NCBI GenBank assembly: GCA_025459175.1
Contig: JALORC010000020.1
Location: forward strand, 1-64,000
Direction: 5' to 3'
Source of the DNA: Planctomycetota bacterium
GTDB lineage: Bacteria > Planctomycetota > UBA1135 > UBA2386
Length of the DNA stretch: 64,000 nt
This document shows, in pieces, positions 17,304-25,749 of this stretch. A model generated the notes under the pieces. It did not search any database and was not told where the DNA came from. It worked only from the letters and a program-made list of their open reading frames with translations. The translations under genes and the position numbers were made by a program. Every line of letters starts with the position of its first letter. The stretch's first letter is position 1.

Positions 17304-17666
17304 TCACTTCGCGGTGCGGCAGCCACCCTGGCCCTTGCAGGCGTTCTTGCCGGCGCACGAGTTGGCCGCGGTCTTGCAGCCGCCTTGCCCCTTGCACGCA
17401 TTCATGCCCTTGCAGGCGTGCTTCTGCGCGCAGGAGCTGGCGGTCTTGCAGCCACCCTGCCCCTTGCAGGCGTTCTTGCCGGCGCAGGCATTGGCTTCGG
17501 TCTTGCAGCCGCCCTGGCCCTTGCAGGCGTTCATGCCCTTGCAGGCATGCCGTTCCATCGCCGGCTGGTCGACGGTCGAGCAGGAGGTCAGGGTCGACGC
17601 GCTGCCGAACAGGAGCCCGGCGACCGCGGCGGAGAGGAGCTTCGACTTGGAGTTCTTCATGGTCAT
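17304..17666 (-). CDS. bufA: BufA2-type bufferin precursor with duplicated cysteine array and lipobox (120 aa)
   Basis: Small ribosomal peptide that is probably modified by BufB/BufC and exported to bind metal, most likely copper. The N-terminal 28 residues are a signal sequence (KSKLLSAAVAGLLFGSAS) ending in LTSC, which fits a lipobox with Cys29 as the lipidated residue. The rest is almost entirely a cysteine ladder. There are 13 Cys at positions 42, 48, 54, 61, 67, 73, 79, 85, 91, 97, 104, 110 and 116, nearly all six residues apart, in the BufA2-like motif ACKGMNACKGQGGCK. The motif block occurs twice in tandem (residues 40-82 and 83-120). Start is MTMKNSK or the Met two codons later. It leads the operon bufA-bufB-bufC. 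Confidence 0.9.
   Translation of the reverse strand: MTMKNSKSKLLSAAVAGLLFGSASTLTSCSTVDQPAMERHACKGMNACKGQGGCKTEANACAGKNACKGQGGCKTASSCAQKHACKGMNACKGQGGCKTAANSCAGKNACKGQGGCRTAK
17307..17549 (-). repeat. Tandem duplication inside bufA (43-codon unit)
   Basis: Unit 1 (17549-17421, 129 bp) encodes residues 40-82 and unit 2 (17420-17307, 114 bp) encodes residues 83-120. Each unit has the same order: HACKGMNACKGQGGCKT, a short spacer, then CAGKNACKGQGGC with K or R. The spacers differ (EANA against AANS), and synonymous differences show the copies have begun to diverge. Each unit itself contains two ACKGQGGC half-units. Confidence 0.9.
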
Positions 17667-17768
17667 TGCTTGGTCCGCATCGAAGGTGCAGACGCGCCGG
17701 ACCATGTCGCGCGAGTCCGGTGATTGACGTGGATGGAACCTGGTCGCGGCGAGCTCCGTCGAACCGCC

Positions 17769-18788
17769 ATGAGAAGGATGCCCTGCTATGGCCTGACCGG
17801 ATTCCTGTCGGCTGCACTGATGGCTCAGCCACCACAGCCCCCGCTGTTCGTGACCATGACCGCCAACCAGCCGCTGGTCGCGGCGTGGCTCTCGGCACCA
17901 CCGGGAACCAGTACGGCGATCGCGACGCAACCGGCCGGGGCGTTGCCGGCGACGTCCTATCTGCTCGAAGGAGGAGATGGCACGAACGCGCGCATCCGCA
18001 TGCTCTGCGAACGCCAGGTCCTGGGGACTTCCTATCTGCAGCTGCGCTTCCAGGTTCACGCGCTGCAACCAGTCAATGAACTGCTGGTGACCACGGCCGA
18101 TGTGACGTATCGGATCGCCGCACCGGTTGGCACCGTGCTGAACATCCGGGCCATGGGCGGGTCTCTGCTGGGGTGCAGCGACGGCAACGCGATCTGGGTC
18201 GATCTCGACGACGACGGCACCATCGACTTCGACAGCGGCGCGGACCATCACCGGATCGTGACCCGGACGGCGGGCGTCGTCCCGATGGCGATCCGAGTTC
18301 GCAGCAATTGGATCGCGCCGCAGGTCCTGTGCTCGTTCGGCTGCTTGATCCTCGTCGAGACATGGCACCCCGCCGCGCAACCGGCCGGCCCCGGCTGCGA
18401 CAATCTCGCGGCTCCGAATCCACCGCCGTACAGCTGGCCCCCCATCATCACGACGAACTACCAGATGGCCGCGGCACCCAGCGACCATCCGAACTTCTGG
18501 CTCGACCTGCGGGCCTACGGCTACGGCAATGCGGGGTGGTTCCTGTTCGACACACAGCCGGCCACGACCGCGGTGACGCTGCCCTCACCCTGGGGGATCA
18601 CCTGCCCCGTGTTGTCGAATCCGTTCGCGGCGATCCCCGCCGGCATCTCGGCGGACTCGCCGTACTGGGCCCGCATGCTGCTCCCGTTCTTGCCCCCGGG
18701 CAATGTGGTCTACGTCCAACACGCTGCCTTCAACCTGCAGAATCCGTTTCGCTTCGGCACCTCGAATCGGATCCGGCTCCAGTCGTAG
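17769..18788 (+). CDS. Secreted protein with Ca-loop-like DxDxDG segment and C-terminal IPN-like module (339 aa)
   Basis: The ATG at 17769 gives RRMPCYGLTGFLSAALMAQ, a signal peptide. The middle contains WVDLDDDGTIDFD, which resembles a calcium-binding DxDxDG loop. Five Cys residues lie in the C-terminal half. The end, LLPFLPPGNVVYVQHAAFN followed by FGTSNRIRL, resembles the tail of the IPN module in other secreted proteins of this window. It is divergent from bufA with 102 bp between the starts, so the two could share control signals, but nothing in the sequence links it to metal handling. No enzyme family is recognised. Confidence 0.7.
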   Translation: MRRMPCYGLTGFLSAALMAQPPQPPLFVTMTANQPLVAAWLSAPPGTSTAIATQPAGALPATSYLLEGGDGTNARIRMLCERQVLGTSYLQLRFQVHALQPVNELLVTTADVTYRIAAPVGTVLNIRAMGGSLLGCSDGNAIWVDLDDDGTIDFDSGADHHRIVTRTAGVVPMAIRVRSNWIAPQVLCSFGCLILVETWHPAAQPAGPGCDNLAAPNPPPYSWPPIITTNYQMAAAPSDHPNFWLDLRAYGYGNAGWFLFDTQPATTAVTLPSPWGITCPVLSNPFAAIPAGISADSPYWARMLLPFLPPGNVVYVQHAAFNLQNPFRFGTSNRIRLQS

Positions 18789-18817
18789 GCGCAGGCAACC
18801 GCAACGAGCGGCTCCGA

Positions 18818-21800
18818 TCAGCGCGCGGCGGCGAACAGCTCGACCGCGGGGACCCGCTCGGCCAGCGGCAACGCCGCCGACACCGCATCGAGCTCCGGCG
18901 CCGACAGCGGCGTACGCTCGCGCCGCAGCGCTGCCCTGAGCAACTCCCGATCGCCGAGCGCCCGCGCCGCCACCGCGAGCAGGTAGCGACTGCGCAGGTC
19001 GTCGGGATGCGCGGCCAGCGTGCCGGCCAGATAGGCCGCCGACTCCGCGGAACGTCGCGTGTGCTGCCAGACCAACGCCCGCAGCAACCGGGCCTCGCCG
19101 TGCTCGGGCTCGGCATCGAGCAACCGGCCCGCGACCCGATCGAGCGCCTCCGCCCCTCCCTCGCGCGCCAGCAGCGCCGGCAGGTTGGCGAACACCGCCT
19201 GCAGCGGCGCCGACTCGAGGTCGGCAGGCACCAACGCGCCGCGCAGCTGCAGCACCGGCTGCAGCATCGGCTCCACCGCGAACGCGCCGGCCAGCGCGCT
19301 CGCCGGCAACCAGCCGCGCAACAACGCCGAACGCGCATCGGCATCGACCGTCGTCGGCGGCGCGGCGGCGCTGGCGAGCCAGCGCAGCGGCGAATCGGCG
19401 GCGAGGGCCACCGGCGCCGCCAGCTCGGTGGACGCTTCGACGGCCTGCAGCGCCCAGCGCCGCTGCTGCCGCACGCGCGGACTGTCGGCACCGGCGAGTG
19501 CACCACCGAAGTCACCGTGGCGCAGCAGTTCGATCGCCTCGCGGTCGCGGCCGACGCTGCGCAGTGCCGCGGCGCGTTCGAGCTGCAGCTCCGGCCACCA
19601 CGCCGCGGCATCGGGCAGCACCGACGGATCGCGGCCGACCGCGGCGATCGTGGCGAGCGCTTGTTCGAGCGCCTGCAGCTGCACCGACCGCTCGCCGAGA
19701 TGCGCCGCCACCAACGCTTCGAACCGCCACGCCGCGACATAGCGCGGCTGCAGCGACCGGGCCCGCTGCACGGACGTCAGCGCACGTTGCGGCAGACCAC
19801 TCGCCAGCTGTACGCGCGCGCGCTGCAGTTCGAGCGCCGGCAGCTGCGCCGCGGACGCCTTCGCCTGCAGCTGCTGCAAGCCGGACAAGGCCTCGCCGTG
19901 GCGATCGAGCAGCGCCAGCGCGGCCGCCCGATGGAAGCCGGCCGCGAACGAATCCGGCTCCGCCCGCAACAAGCCGTCGAGCAGGCCCAGCGCCACGCCC
20001 GCGAACGCCGGCGCGAACTCGGCGCGCACCGGCAACACGCCGATCGGCGAGAACTCCGCGCCGAACGCGACCGGACCGTGCTGCAGCGCCCCACCCTCGG
20101 CCAACGCCAACAGCACGCGCGCGGTCAGCACGTGCACCCACGGCGCCGCCCCGGCGAGCACTTCCTGCACCGCGGCGACCGGTTCGCCGAGGTCCGCTGC
20201 GGTGCGCGCCTCGAGGCAGCGCAACGCCGCCCACAGCAGCCGTGCGGTGCCGTAGCGCGGTCGCAGCGCCGCCGCCTGCAGCAGATCGTCCTGCGCCGCC
20301 CGCAGCTGCGCGATGTCGGGGCACGACCGACACCAGCCGCGGTGCAGCAGCGCGAAGTAGCGCCGCTCGGCATCGAGCGCGCCGGCTTGGCTGCCAACGC
20401 CAGCGAGTGCCCGCGTGAACGCCGCGATCGCGGCCTCGTGATCCTGTTCGTCCTGGTGCCAGAAGCCGCGCCAGAACGCGACGTCGGGCGCCGCAGCGTC
20501 GCCGACCTCGGCCGCGAGCCGGCGCGCTTCGTCGGCGCGGCCCTGCCGCCGCGCCCACACCGCCGCCATCATGCGGTCGCCGGCGGTCGCGTCGGGCAGG
20601 GCCAGCAGCGCCGCGATCGCCGCATCGGCCGCCGCGAGGTCGTCCCCGACGTCGAGCCGAGCCCGCGCCTGCGCCCGCCGCACTTCGACATCGTCGGGGA
20701 ACGCGTCGACGAGCGCGGCCGCGAGCCGCAGCGCCTCGGCGGCGCCGGGCGAACGTTCGAGATCGGAGCCGAGCGCTTCGCCGAGGCCGAGCCGCACGTA
20801 GAAGCGCTGCGACGCGCCGCCGAACACGGTCAGGCGCTCCGGCGACGACGCCAGCAGTTCGTCGATGCGCTGCAGATCGAGGCGGCCCTGCAGCGTGACG
20901 ACCTGCGCGCCGCGCCGCGCGGCCAGGCCCCAGACCAACAGCGCCGACAGCAGCGACAGCCCGACCACCAGCGGCCACACCGCCCGCGCCGGCCGCCGCC
21001 GCACCGCGCGCGCCGAACGCTGCAGCCAGCCGCTGCCGCGTGCGTGCACCGCCTCGCCGGCCGCGAACCGGCGCAGGTCGGCGGCCAGCGCCGCGGCCGA
21101 CGCGTAGCGATCGCGCGGGTCCTTCTCGAGGCACTGCAGCGCGATGCGCGCCAGCTCGGCCGGCACCCCCGGCCGCCGGCGCCGCGGGTCGACGGCCGGA
21201 CGGTTGAGGATCGCATCGAGCACCGCGGCGAGTGGTCCGGGCGCCACCGGCGGCACTCCGCACAGACACTCGTAGAGCACCGCGCCGAGCGCGTAGACAT
21301 CGCTGCGGGGGGTGCCGTTCTCGGCACCGTGCGCCTGTTCCGGCGCCATGTACAGCGGTGTGCCCAGCAGGTCGCCGGTGCGGGTCAGCGACGGTGCATC
21401 GGCCTCGCGCGCGGTGGCGAGCCCGAAGTCGAGCACCACCATGCTGCCGTCATCGCCGCGCATCAGGTTGGCGGGCTTGATGTCGCGGTGCACGACCCCG
21501 TGCTCGTGCGCGAACGCGAGGGCGTCGGCGATTTCGGCCAGGGCACCCGCGAGCTGCACCGGCTCGGCGAGCAGCGCCTTGGCGCGTGCGTGATCGACGT
21601 CGCGCGGGTCCTCGGCCGCGGCCAGCAGCCGCTGCAACGAACGGCCCTCGATGCGCGCCATCGCCAGCCACGCGGTGCCGTCGGTCTCGCCGCAGTCGAG
21701 CACCGGCACGATGCCCGGATGCACCAGCGCCGAGGCGGTGCGGGCCTCGCGGCGGAACCGCTGGGCCGCCGCCGGTTCGCCGGCGATGTGTGGATGCAGC

Positions 21801-22099
21801 ACCTTCAGCGCGACGCGGCGCCCGGTCGACACCTGCTCGGCGTCGTAGACCGCCCCCATCGCACCGCGGCCCAGTTCGCCGAGCACACGGAAGTCGCCGT
21901 AGCGCCGCGGCAGATCGCGCGACGGCGCCATCGTGGTCAGTCCGTCGATCTCGGCCAGCAGTTCGAGTTCGCGCAGGAACACCGCACGCAGGTCCGCCGG
22001 CAGCGTGCGCGCGAACTCACCGGGCAACAGCGCCGGCTCGTTCTCCTTCTGCACCAGCCAGTCGCCGATCGCCTGTTCGAGCCGTTCGTCGGGCGTCAC
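18818..22099 (-). CDS. Membrane Ser/Thr protein kinase with large TPR-like domain (1,093 aa)
   Basis: Second Hanks-type kinase of the window. Glycine loop GRGAMGAVYD (residues 78-87), K99 in VALK, catalytic loop HRDIKPAN (204-211), DFG (224-226) and APE (252-254) are all intact. A transmembrane helix follows at about 373-394. The remaining 700 residues are helical, rich in Leu/Ala with TPR-like repeats. The GTG start (VTPDERLEQ) overlaps the sigma factor stop as GTGA, indicating tight coupling. The tail is about 200 residues longer than in the kinase at 8502-11159. No substrate other than the adjacent sigma factor is suggested by context. Confidence 0.9.
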   Translation of the reverse strand: MTPDERLEQAIGDWLVQKENEPALLPGEFARTLPADLRAVFLRELELLAEIDGLTTMAPSRDLPRRYGDFRVLGELGRGAMGAVYDAEQVSTGRRVALKVLHPHIAGEPAAAQRFRREARTASALVHPGIVPVLDCGETDGTAWLAMARIEGRSLQRLLAAAEDPRDVDHARAKALLAEPVQLAGALAEIADALAFAHEHGVVHRDIKPANLMRGDDGSMVVLDFGLATAREADAPSLTRTGDLLGTPLYMAPEQAHGAENGTPRSDVYALGAVLYECLCGVPPVAPGPLAAVLDAILNRPAVDPRRRRPGVPAELARIALQCLEKDPRDRYASAAALAADLRRFAAGEAVHARGSGWLQRSARAVRRRPARAVWPLVVGLSLLSALLVWGLAARRGAQVVTLQGRLDLQRIDELLASSPERLTVFGGASQRFYVRLGLGEALGSDLERSPGAAEALRLAAALVDAFPDDVEVRRAQARARLDVGDDLAAADAAIAALLALPDATAGDRMMAAVWARRQGRADEARRLAAEVGDAAAPDVAFWRGFWHQDEQDHEAAIAAFTRALAGVGSQAGALDAERRYFALLHRGWCRSCPDIAQLRAAQDDLLQAAALRPRYGTARLLWAALRCLEARTAADLGEPVAAVQEVLAGAAPWVHVLTARVLLALAEGGALQHGPVAFGAEFSPIGVLPVRAEFAPAFAGVALGLLDGLLRAEPDSFAAGFHRAAALALLDRHGEALSGLQQLQAKASAAQLPALELQRARVQLASGLPQRALTSVQRARSLQPRYVAAWRFEALVAAHLGERSVQLQALEQALATIAAVGRDPSVLPDAAAWWPELQLERAAALRSVGRDREAIELLRHGDFGGALAGADSPRVRQQRRWALQAVEASTELAAPVALAADSPLRWLASAAAPPTTVDADARSALLRGWLPASALAGAFAVEPMLQPVLQLRGALVPADLESAPLQAVFANLPALLAREGGAEALDRVAGRLLDAEPEHGEARLLRALVWQHTRRSAESAAYLAGTLAAHPDDLRSRYLLAVAARALGDRELLRAALRRERTPLSAPELDAVSAALPLAERVPAVELFAAAR

Positions 22100-22707
22100 G
22101 CATCCCCCTGGTCGCCGCCGTCCATCGCCGCCTTCAGCTTGCGCAGCGCCCGGCTCAGCAGCAGCGCCACCGCGTTGCGGGTGCGGCCGATGCGGTCGGC
22201 GATCTCCTGCAGCGGCAGGCCCTGCACGCGCGCCAGCGTGATCACCTCGCGGTCGTCGGCCGACAGCGTCGCCAGCGCCTGGTCGAGTCGCTGCTGCGCC
22301 TCGGCACCGACCATCACCGTGCGCGGTCCGGGCCCCACTTCCGCCGGCTGCACCGCTCCCGGCACCATCGAGCTGCCGTCGGCCTGCAGCGGCCGTTCGC
22401 GGCGGCGATCGCGCTTGTGCGCCGACGCCATGCGCTGCAGGTTGGCGAGCCGGTGCAGTGCGACCGTCGCGAGCCAACGGAAGAACGAGTCCGGACCCTG
22501 GTAGGTGTAGTCCGGGAACTGACGCACCGCCTCGAGGTAGGCCTCCTGCACCAGGTCGTCGAGATCGGCGTGGCGCAGCGCGGCGCCGCCCTTCAGCGAC
22601 AGCAATCGGCGCAAGCGCGGCTGGCAGCGCGCGAACAGCTGGTCGAGCGCCATTGGATCGCCGGCGGCGGCGTGGTCGACGAGTCGTTTGCTGGGCGGGG
22701 AGTCCAT
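22096..22707 (-). CDS. RNA polymerase sigma factor, ECF type, kinase-linked (203 aa)
   Basis: Region 2 shows HADLDDLVQEAYLEAVRQFP and FFRWLATVALHRLANLQR. Region 4 shows LSADDREVITLARVQGLPL followed by EIADRIGRTRNAVALLLSRA. The linker of about 35 residues is Pro/Gly-rich. As with the first pair, there is no anti-sigma gene and the kinase gene follows directly, overlapping by 4 bp. The ATG at 22707 is the only good start. It is divergent from the Kelch protein gene at 22885, with 177 bp between them. Confidence 0.9.
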   Translation of the reverse strand: MDSPPSKRLVDHAAAGDPMALDQLFARCQPRLRRLLSLKGGAALRHADLDDLVQEAYLEAVRQFPDYTYQGPDSFFRWLATVALHRLANLQRMASAHKRDRRRERPLQADGSSMVPGAVQPAEVGPGPRTVMVGAEAQQRLDQALATLSADDREVITLARVQGLPLQEIADRIGRTRNAVALLLSRALRKLKAAMDGGDQGDA

Positions 22708-22884
22708 GGCGGTGCAGGGCAGCGCTGCGGGATACGAGAGGTAACCGGCGGCGATACCGTGTCAGGCGCCGATCCGGATTTTCGGGTCTGCCCCGCGGCG
22801 CCCCGCTTCGGCTACCATGGGGCTCTGGAGAGCGCTGCCCGGCCCCCCGGCATGCCGCATCCGTCCATTCGAGGAAGCAAAGTC

Positions 22885-24267
22885 ATGCTGCATGCGATTG
22901 CCGCCGTCTTCACCGTCACCGTCACTGCCGTGGCCCAGGTGCAGTGGGTGCAGATCCCGACCCCGGCCTCGCCGGGGCCCCGCTACGAACACGCGATGGC
23001 CTACGACGCCGCGCGGGGTGTCTGCGTGCTGTTCGGTGGCGTGCAGGGCGCGACCAGATACGGGGACACCTGGACCTACGATGGCATCAACTGGACCCAA
23101 CAACTGGTCAGCGGGCCATCGCCGCGCGCCCGGCACACGCTGGCCTACGACGCGCAGCGCCAGGTGGTCGTGCTGTTCGGCGGCCTGACCGCCGCCGGAG
23201 CGAGCAACGAAACGTGGGAATGGAACGGCGTGGCATGGACGCAACGCACGCCAACCGCGTCACCGCCGGCGCTCTCGGGCCACGCCTCGGCCCCGTTCCC
23301 GCCGCTCGGTGGCATCGTCGTTCTCGGCAGTGACACCGGCGGGGCGACGCGTTTCTGGAGCTGGAACGGCATCAGCTGGCAGGATCTCACCGACGCCAGC
23401 ACCCCGACCACCCCGAGCCTGTGGCAGCACGGGCTCGCCTACCACGCGGGACGGCAGCAATTGTTGCTGCACGGCCCCACCACCATCGCCAGTTGGGACG
23501 GCACCAACTGGTTGCCCGCCGACCGATCGGCCGGCGGTCGCAACGGCGGCGGGCTGGTCTACGACAGCACGCGGAACCGCCTCGTGGCGCACGGCGGCCA
23601 TTACCAGACGGGCTACCAGAACCCGCTCCGGGAGACCTGGGCGTGGGACGGGATCTGGGCCGACCTGCAGACGCCGCCGAACATCGGCGGGCGGGCCTTG
23701 TTCGCGATGGCGTTCGATGCCGCTCGCGGCCGCGTGGTGGCGCACGGCGGCATCGACTACTCGATCGCCTCGTTTGGTGACACGCTCGAGTTGGTGCCGG
23801 TGACGTTGCCGGCGCCGTACGTCGAACCTGCAGTCAGCGGGTTTGCGTTCACCAACGAATGCCAGCACATCGGCGGCCCGTTCTTGACTGTTACCAGCAA
23901 ACCGGTCCTGCACACGGCCGGGCAGTTCGCGTGGATCGGGGAGACTCTCAGCCTCGGTTGCGCGGACATCGGTGGGCCATTCACGCCGGTGCCGGTGGCG
24001 CTGGTCTATGGCACCTCCAACCAGAGCTGGGGCGGCGTGCCGTTGCCGTGGCCGCTCGCGGTGCTCGGGCGACCTGACTGCCTGCTGGCGGTCGAACCCC
24101 AGCTCACGTTCGTCAGCACGGTTGCCACGCAGTTCTCCCGCGCCATCCCGATTCCGAACGCCCCGGCGCTGGTCGGCACCCAGCACTTCTTCCAGCTGAT
24201 CGGCAACTCGGCCGCGGGGCCGTGGTTCACCAGCAACGGGGTCGGCATCCGGATCGGCAGTCGCTGA
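22885..24267 (+). CDS. Secreted Kelch-repeat protein with C-terminal IPN module (460 aa)
   Basis: Signal peptide LHAIAAVFTVTVTAVAQ, then five to six Kelch-like blades with motifs CVLFGGVQG, VVLFGGLTA, DTWTYDG, ETWEWNG, FWSWNG and ETWAWDG. The C-terminal 150 residues contain DCLLAVEP and the clear IPN motif AIPIPNAPALVGTQHFFQL. The start is preceded by AGGAAG at a good distance, and a TACCAT hexamer at 22813-22818 may be its -10. It closely parallels the Kelch protein at 7108-8442, and both lie beside a sigma/kinase pair. Probably extracellular; binding partner unknown. Confidence 0.85.
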   Translation: MLHAIAAVFTVTVTAVAQVQWVQIPTPASPGPRYEHAMAYDAARGVCVLFGGVQGATRYGDTWTYDGINWTQQLVSGPSPRARHTLAYDAQRQVVVLFGGLTAAGASNETWEWNGVAWTQRTPTASPPALSGHASAPFPPLGGIVVLGSDTGGATRFWSWNGISWQDLTDASTPTTPSLWQHGLAYHAGRQQLLLHGPTTIASWDGTNWLPADRSAGGRNGGGLVYDSTRNRLVAHGGHYQTGYQNPLRETWAWDGIWADLQTPPNIGGRALFAMAFDAARGRVVAHGGIDYSIASFGDTLELVPVTLPAPYVEPAVSGFAFTNECQHIGGPFLTVTSKPVLHTAGQFAWIGETLSLGCADIGGPFTPVPVALVYGTSNQSWGGVPLPWPLAVLGRPDCLLAVEPQLTFVSTVATQFSRAIPIPNAPALVGTQHFFQLIGNSAAGPWFTSNGVGIRIGSR

Positions 24268-24351
24268 GCCCTGGCGCCGGCGCGCAGCGACGCCAGCAGG
24301 TCGCCCACCGCTCGGCTGACATCGACCGCGCGGCGCCTACCTGAAGCAGGG

Positions 24352-25659
24352 GTGAACCCCGTCGCCCCCGCTCGTCCTCGCCGCGCCCTGACTCCGGCGC
24401 TCCTCGCCATCGGCTGCTGGCTCGGTGCCTGCAGCGACGCGGCGCCTGCCACGCCACGACCGACCGCCGTCCCGACCGAACTGCGCATCGCGCTGGCCGC
24501 GGTGCCCGGCGACAGCGAACTCGACCGACAGCTGCGCAGCGCCCAGGACGCCGTGCGCGAACAGCTCGACGTGCCGCGGCTCGAACGGCTGGCGACGCTG
24601 TTCCTCGGCAAGGCGCGCAGCGGCGGCGATCCCGGCTTCTACACCACCGCCGAGGCCTGCGCCGCGGTGATGGCCGGGCTGCCGCACGGCGAACATCCTG
24701 CCCTGCTGCTGCGCGGTCACGTGCGCCATGCGCTGCACGACTTCGCCACCGCCGAGACCATCGCGCGGCGGCTGGTCGGCGAACGCGGCATGTTCCTCGA
24801 TCTCGGCCTGCTCGGCGACGTGCTGCTCGACCGCGGCCAGCTCGAGGCGGCCCGCGACGCGTACCAGCGCATGCTCGAGCTGAAGCCGTGCCTGCAGAGC
24901 TATGCGCGCGCGGCGCACCTGCGTTGGTTGATCGGCGATCTGCCCGGCAGCCGCGAACTGCTCGGCCTCGCCGCCAACGCCGGCAGTCGCCGCGATCCCG
25001 AATCGCTGGCCTGGGTGCTGACGCGGCGCGCGTTCCTCGAGCTGCAGGCCGGTGACCTGCCCGCAGCCGCGCGCGATGCCGACGCGGCGCTGTTGCAGGT
25101 CGCCGACCACCCGCAGGCGAGGGCGATGCGCGGCCGCATCGCGCTGGCGGCCGGCGATGCGCCGACCGCGATCGAGCACCTGCGCCGGGCCGTGGCCGGC
25201 CAACCGCTGCCCGAGTACCAGTGGGCCCTGGTGGATGCGCTGCGCGCCACCGGCGCCGGCGCGGAAGTGGCGGCGCTCGAGGCCGAGCTGCTGCGCACCG
25301 GCGAACGCGAGGATCCGCGCACGTTCGCGGCCTGGCTGGCGACCACCGATCGGGAGCCCCGGCTGGCGCTGCGCCTCGCCGTCGCCGAGTTCGCGCAGCG
25401 CCAGGATGCGCACACGCTGGCGGTGCTGGCGATCGCGCGCCTGCGCAACGGCGACCTCGTCGGCGCCGACGAGGTGATGCAGCGCGCCCTCGCCATCGGC
25501 GTCGTCGATGCCCGCCTGCGGCTGCAGGCCGCGCTGGTGGCGAGCCGCACCGGCACGCGCCAGCGCGTGCTCGAACACCTCGATGCCGCCGAGCGCGGCC
25601 GCACCGCGCTGCTGCCGAGCGAACAGGCACTGCTCGACGCGCTGCGCCGCGCCGCCTGA
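24352..25659 (+). CDS. TPR lipoprotein, first gene of DUF4331/HupE/TonB operon (435 aa)
   Basis: The GTG start is preceded by AGCAGGG. The N-terminus ends LLAIGCWLGACSDAA, with the lipobox LGAC predicting lipidation at the Cys and anchoring in the envelope. The mature protein is a string of TPR-like helical pairs, for example GQLEAARDAYQRMLELKPCL, GDLPAAARDADAALLQVADH and GDAPTAIEHLRRAVAGQPL. It probably scaffolds protein contacts in the periplasm. The next gene (DUF4331) follows after 90 bp on the same strand. I recall TPR genes next to DUF4331 and HupE/UreJ genes in other bacteria, which supports treating them as one unit. Confidence 0.8.
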   Translation: MNPVAPARPRRALTPALLAIGCWLGACSDAAPATPRPTAVPTELRIALAAVPGDSELDRQLRSAQDAVREQLDVPRLERLATLFLGKARSGGDPGFYTTAEACAAVMAGLPHGEHPALLLRGHVRHALHDFATAETIARRLVGERGMFLDLGLLGDVLLDRGQLEAARDAYQRMLELKPCLQSYARAAHLRWLIGDLPGSRELLGLAANAGSRRDPESLAWVLTRRAFLELQAGDLPAAARDADAALLQVADHPQARAMRGRIALAAGDAPTAIEHLRRAVAGQPLPEYQWALVDALRATGAGAEVAALEAELLRTGEREDPRTFAAWLATTDREPRLALRLAVAEFAQRQDAHTLAVLAIARLRNGDLVGADEVMQRALAIGVVDARLRLQAALVASRTGTRQRVLEHLDAAERGRTALLPSEQALLDALRRAA

Positions 25660-25749
25660 CCACCGTCGGGGCGCTCGCCCGTGGCGCGCGCCCCTTCCCG
25701 TCCGTCCCCGACGGACCCTCCGTTCGTGAACCCTGTCCGAAGCACTCCG

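Noticed and set aside
17304-17666. bufA as a metallothionein or ordinary Cys-rich protein
   Set aside because: The ACKGQGGC motif, the signal region and the directly following MNIO and DUF2063 genes fit a bufferin precursor much better.
18173-22504. A plus-strand frame of over 1,400 codons running through the second kinase gene
   Set aside because: It overlaps the end of a real secreted-protein gene in another frame and the whole kinase gene in antisense; no recognisable protein sequence.
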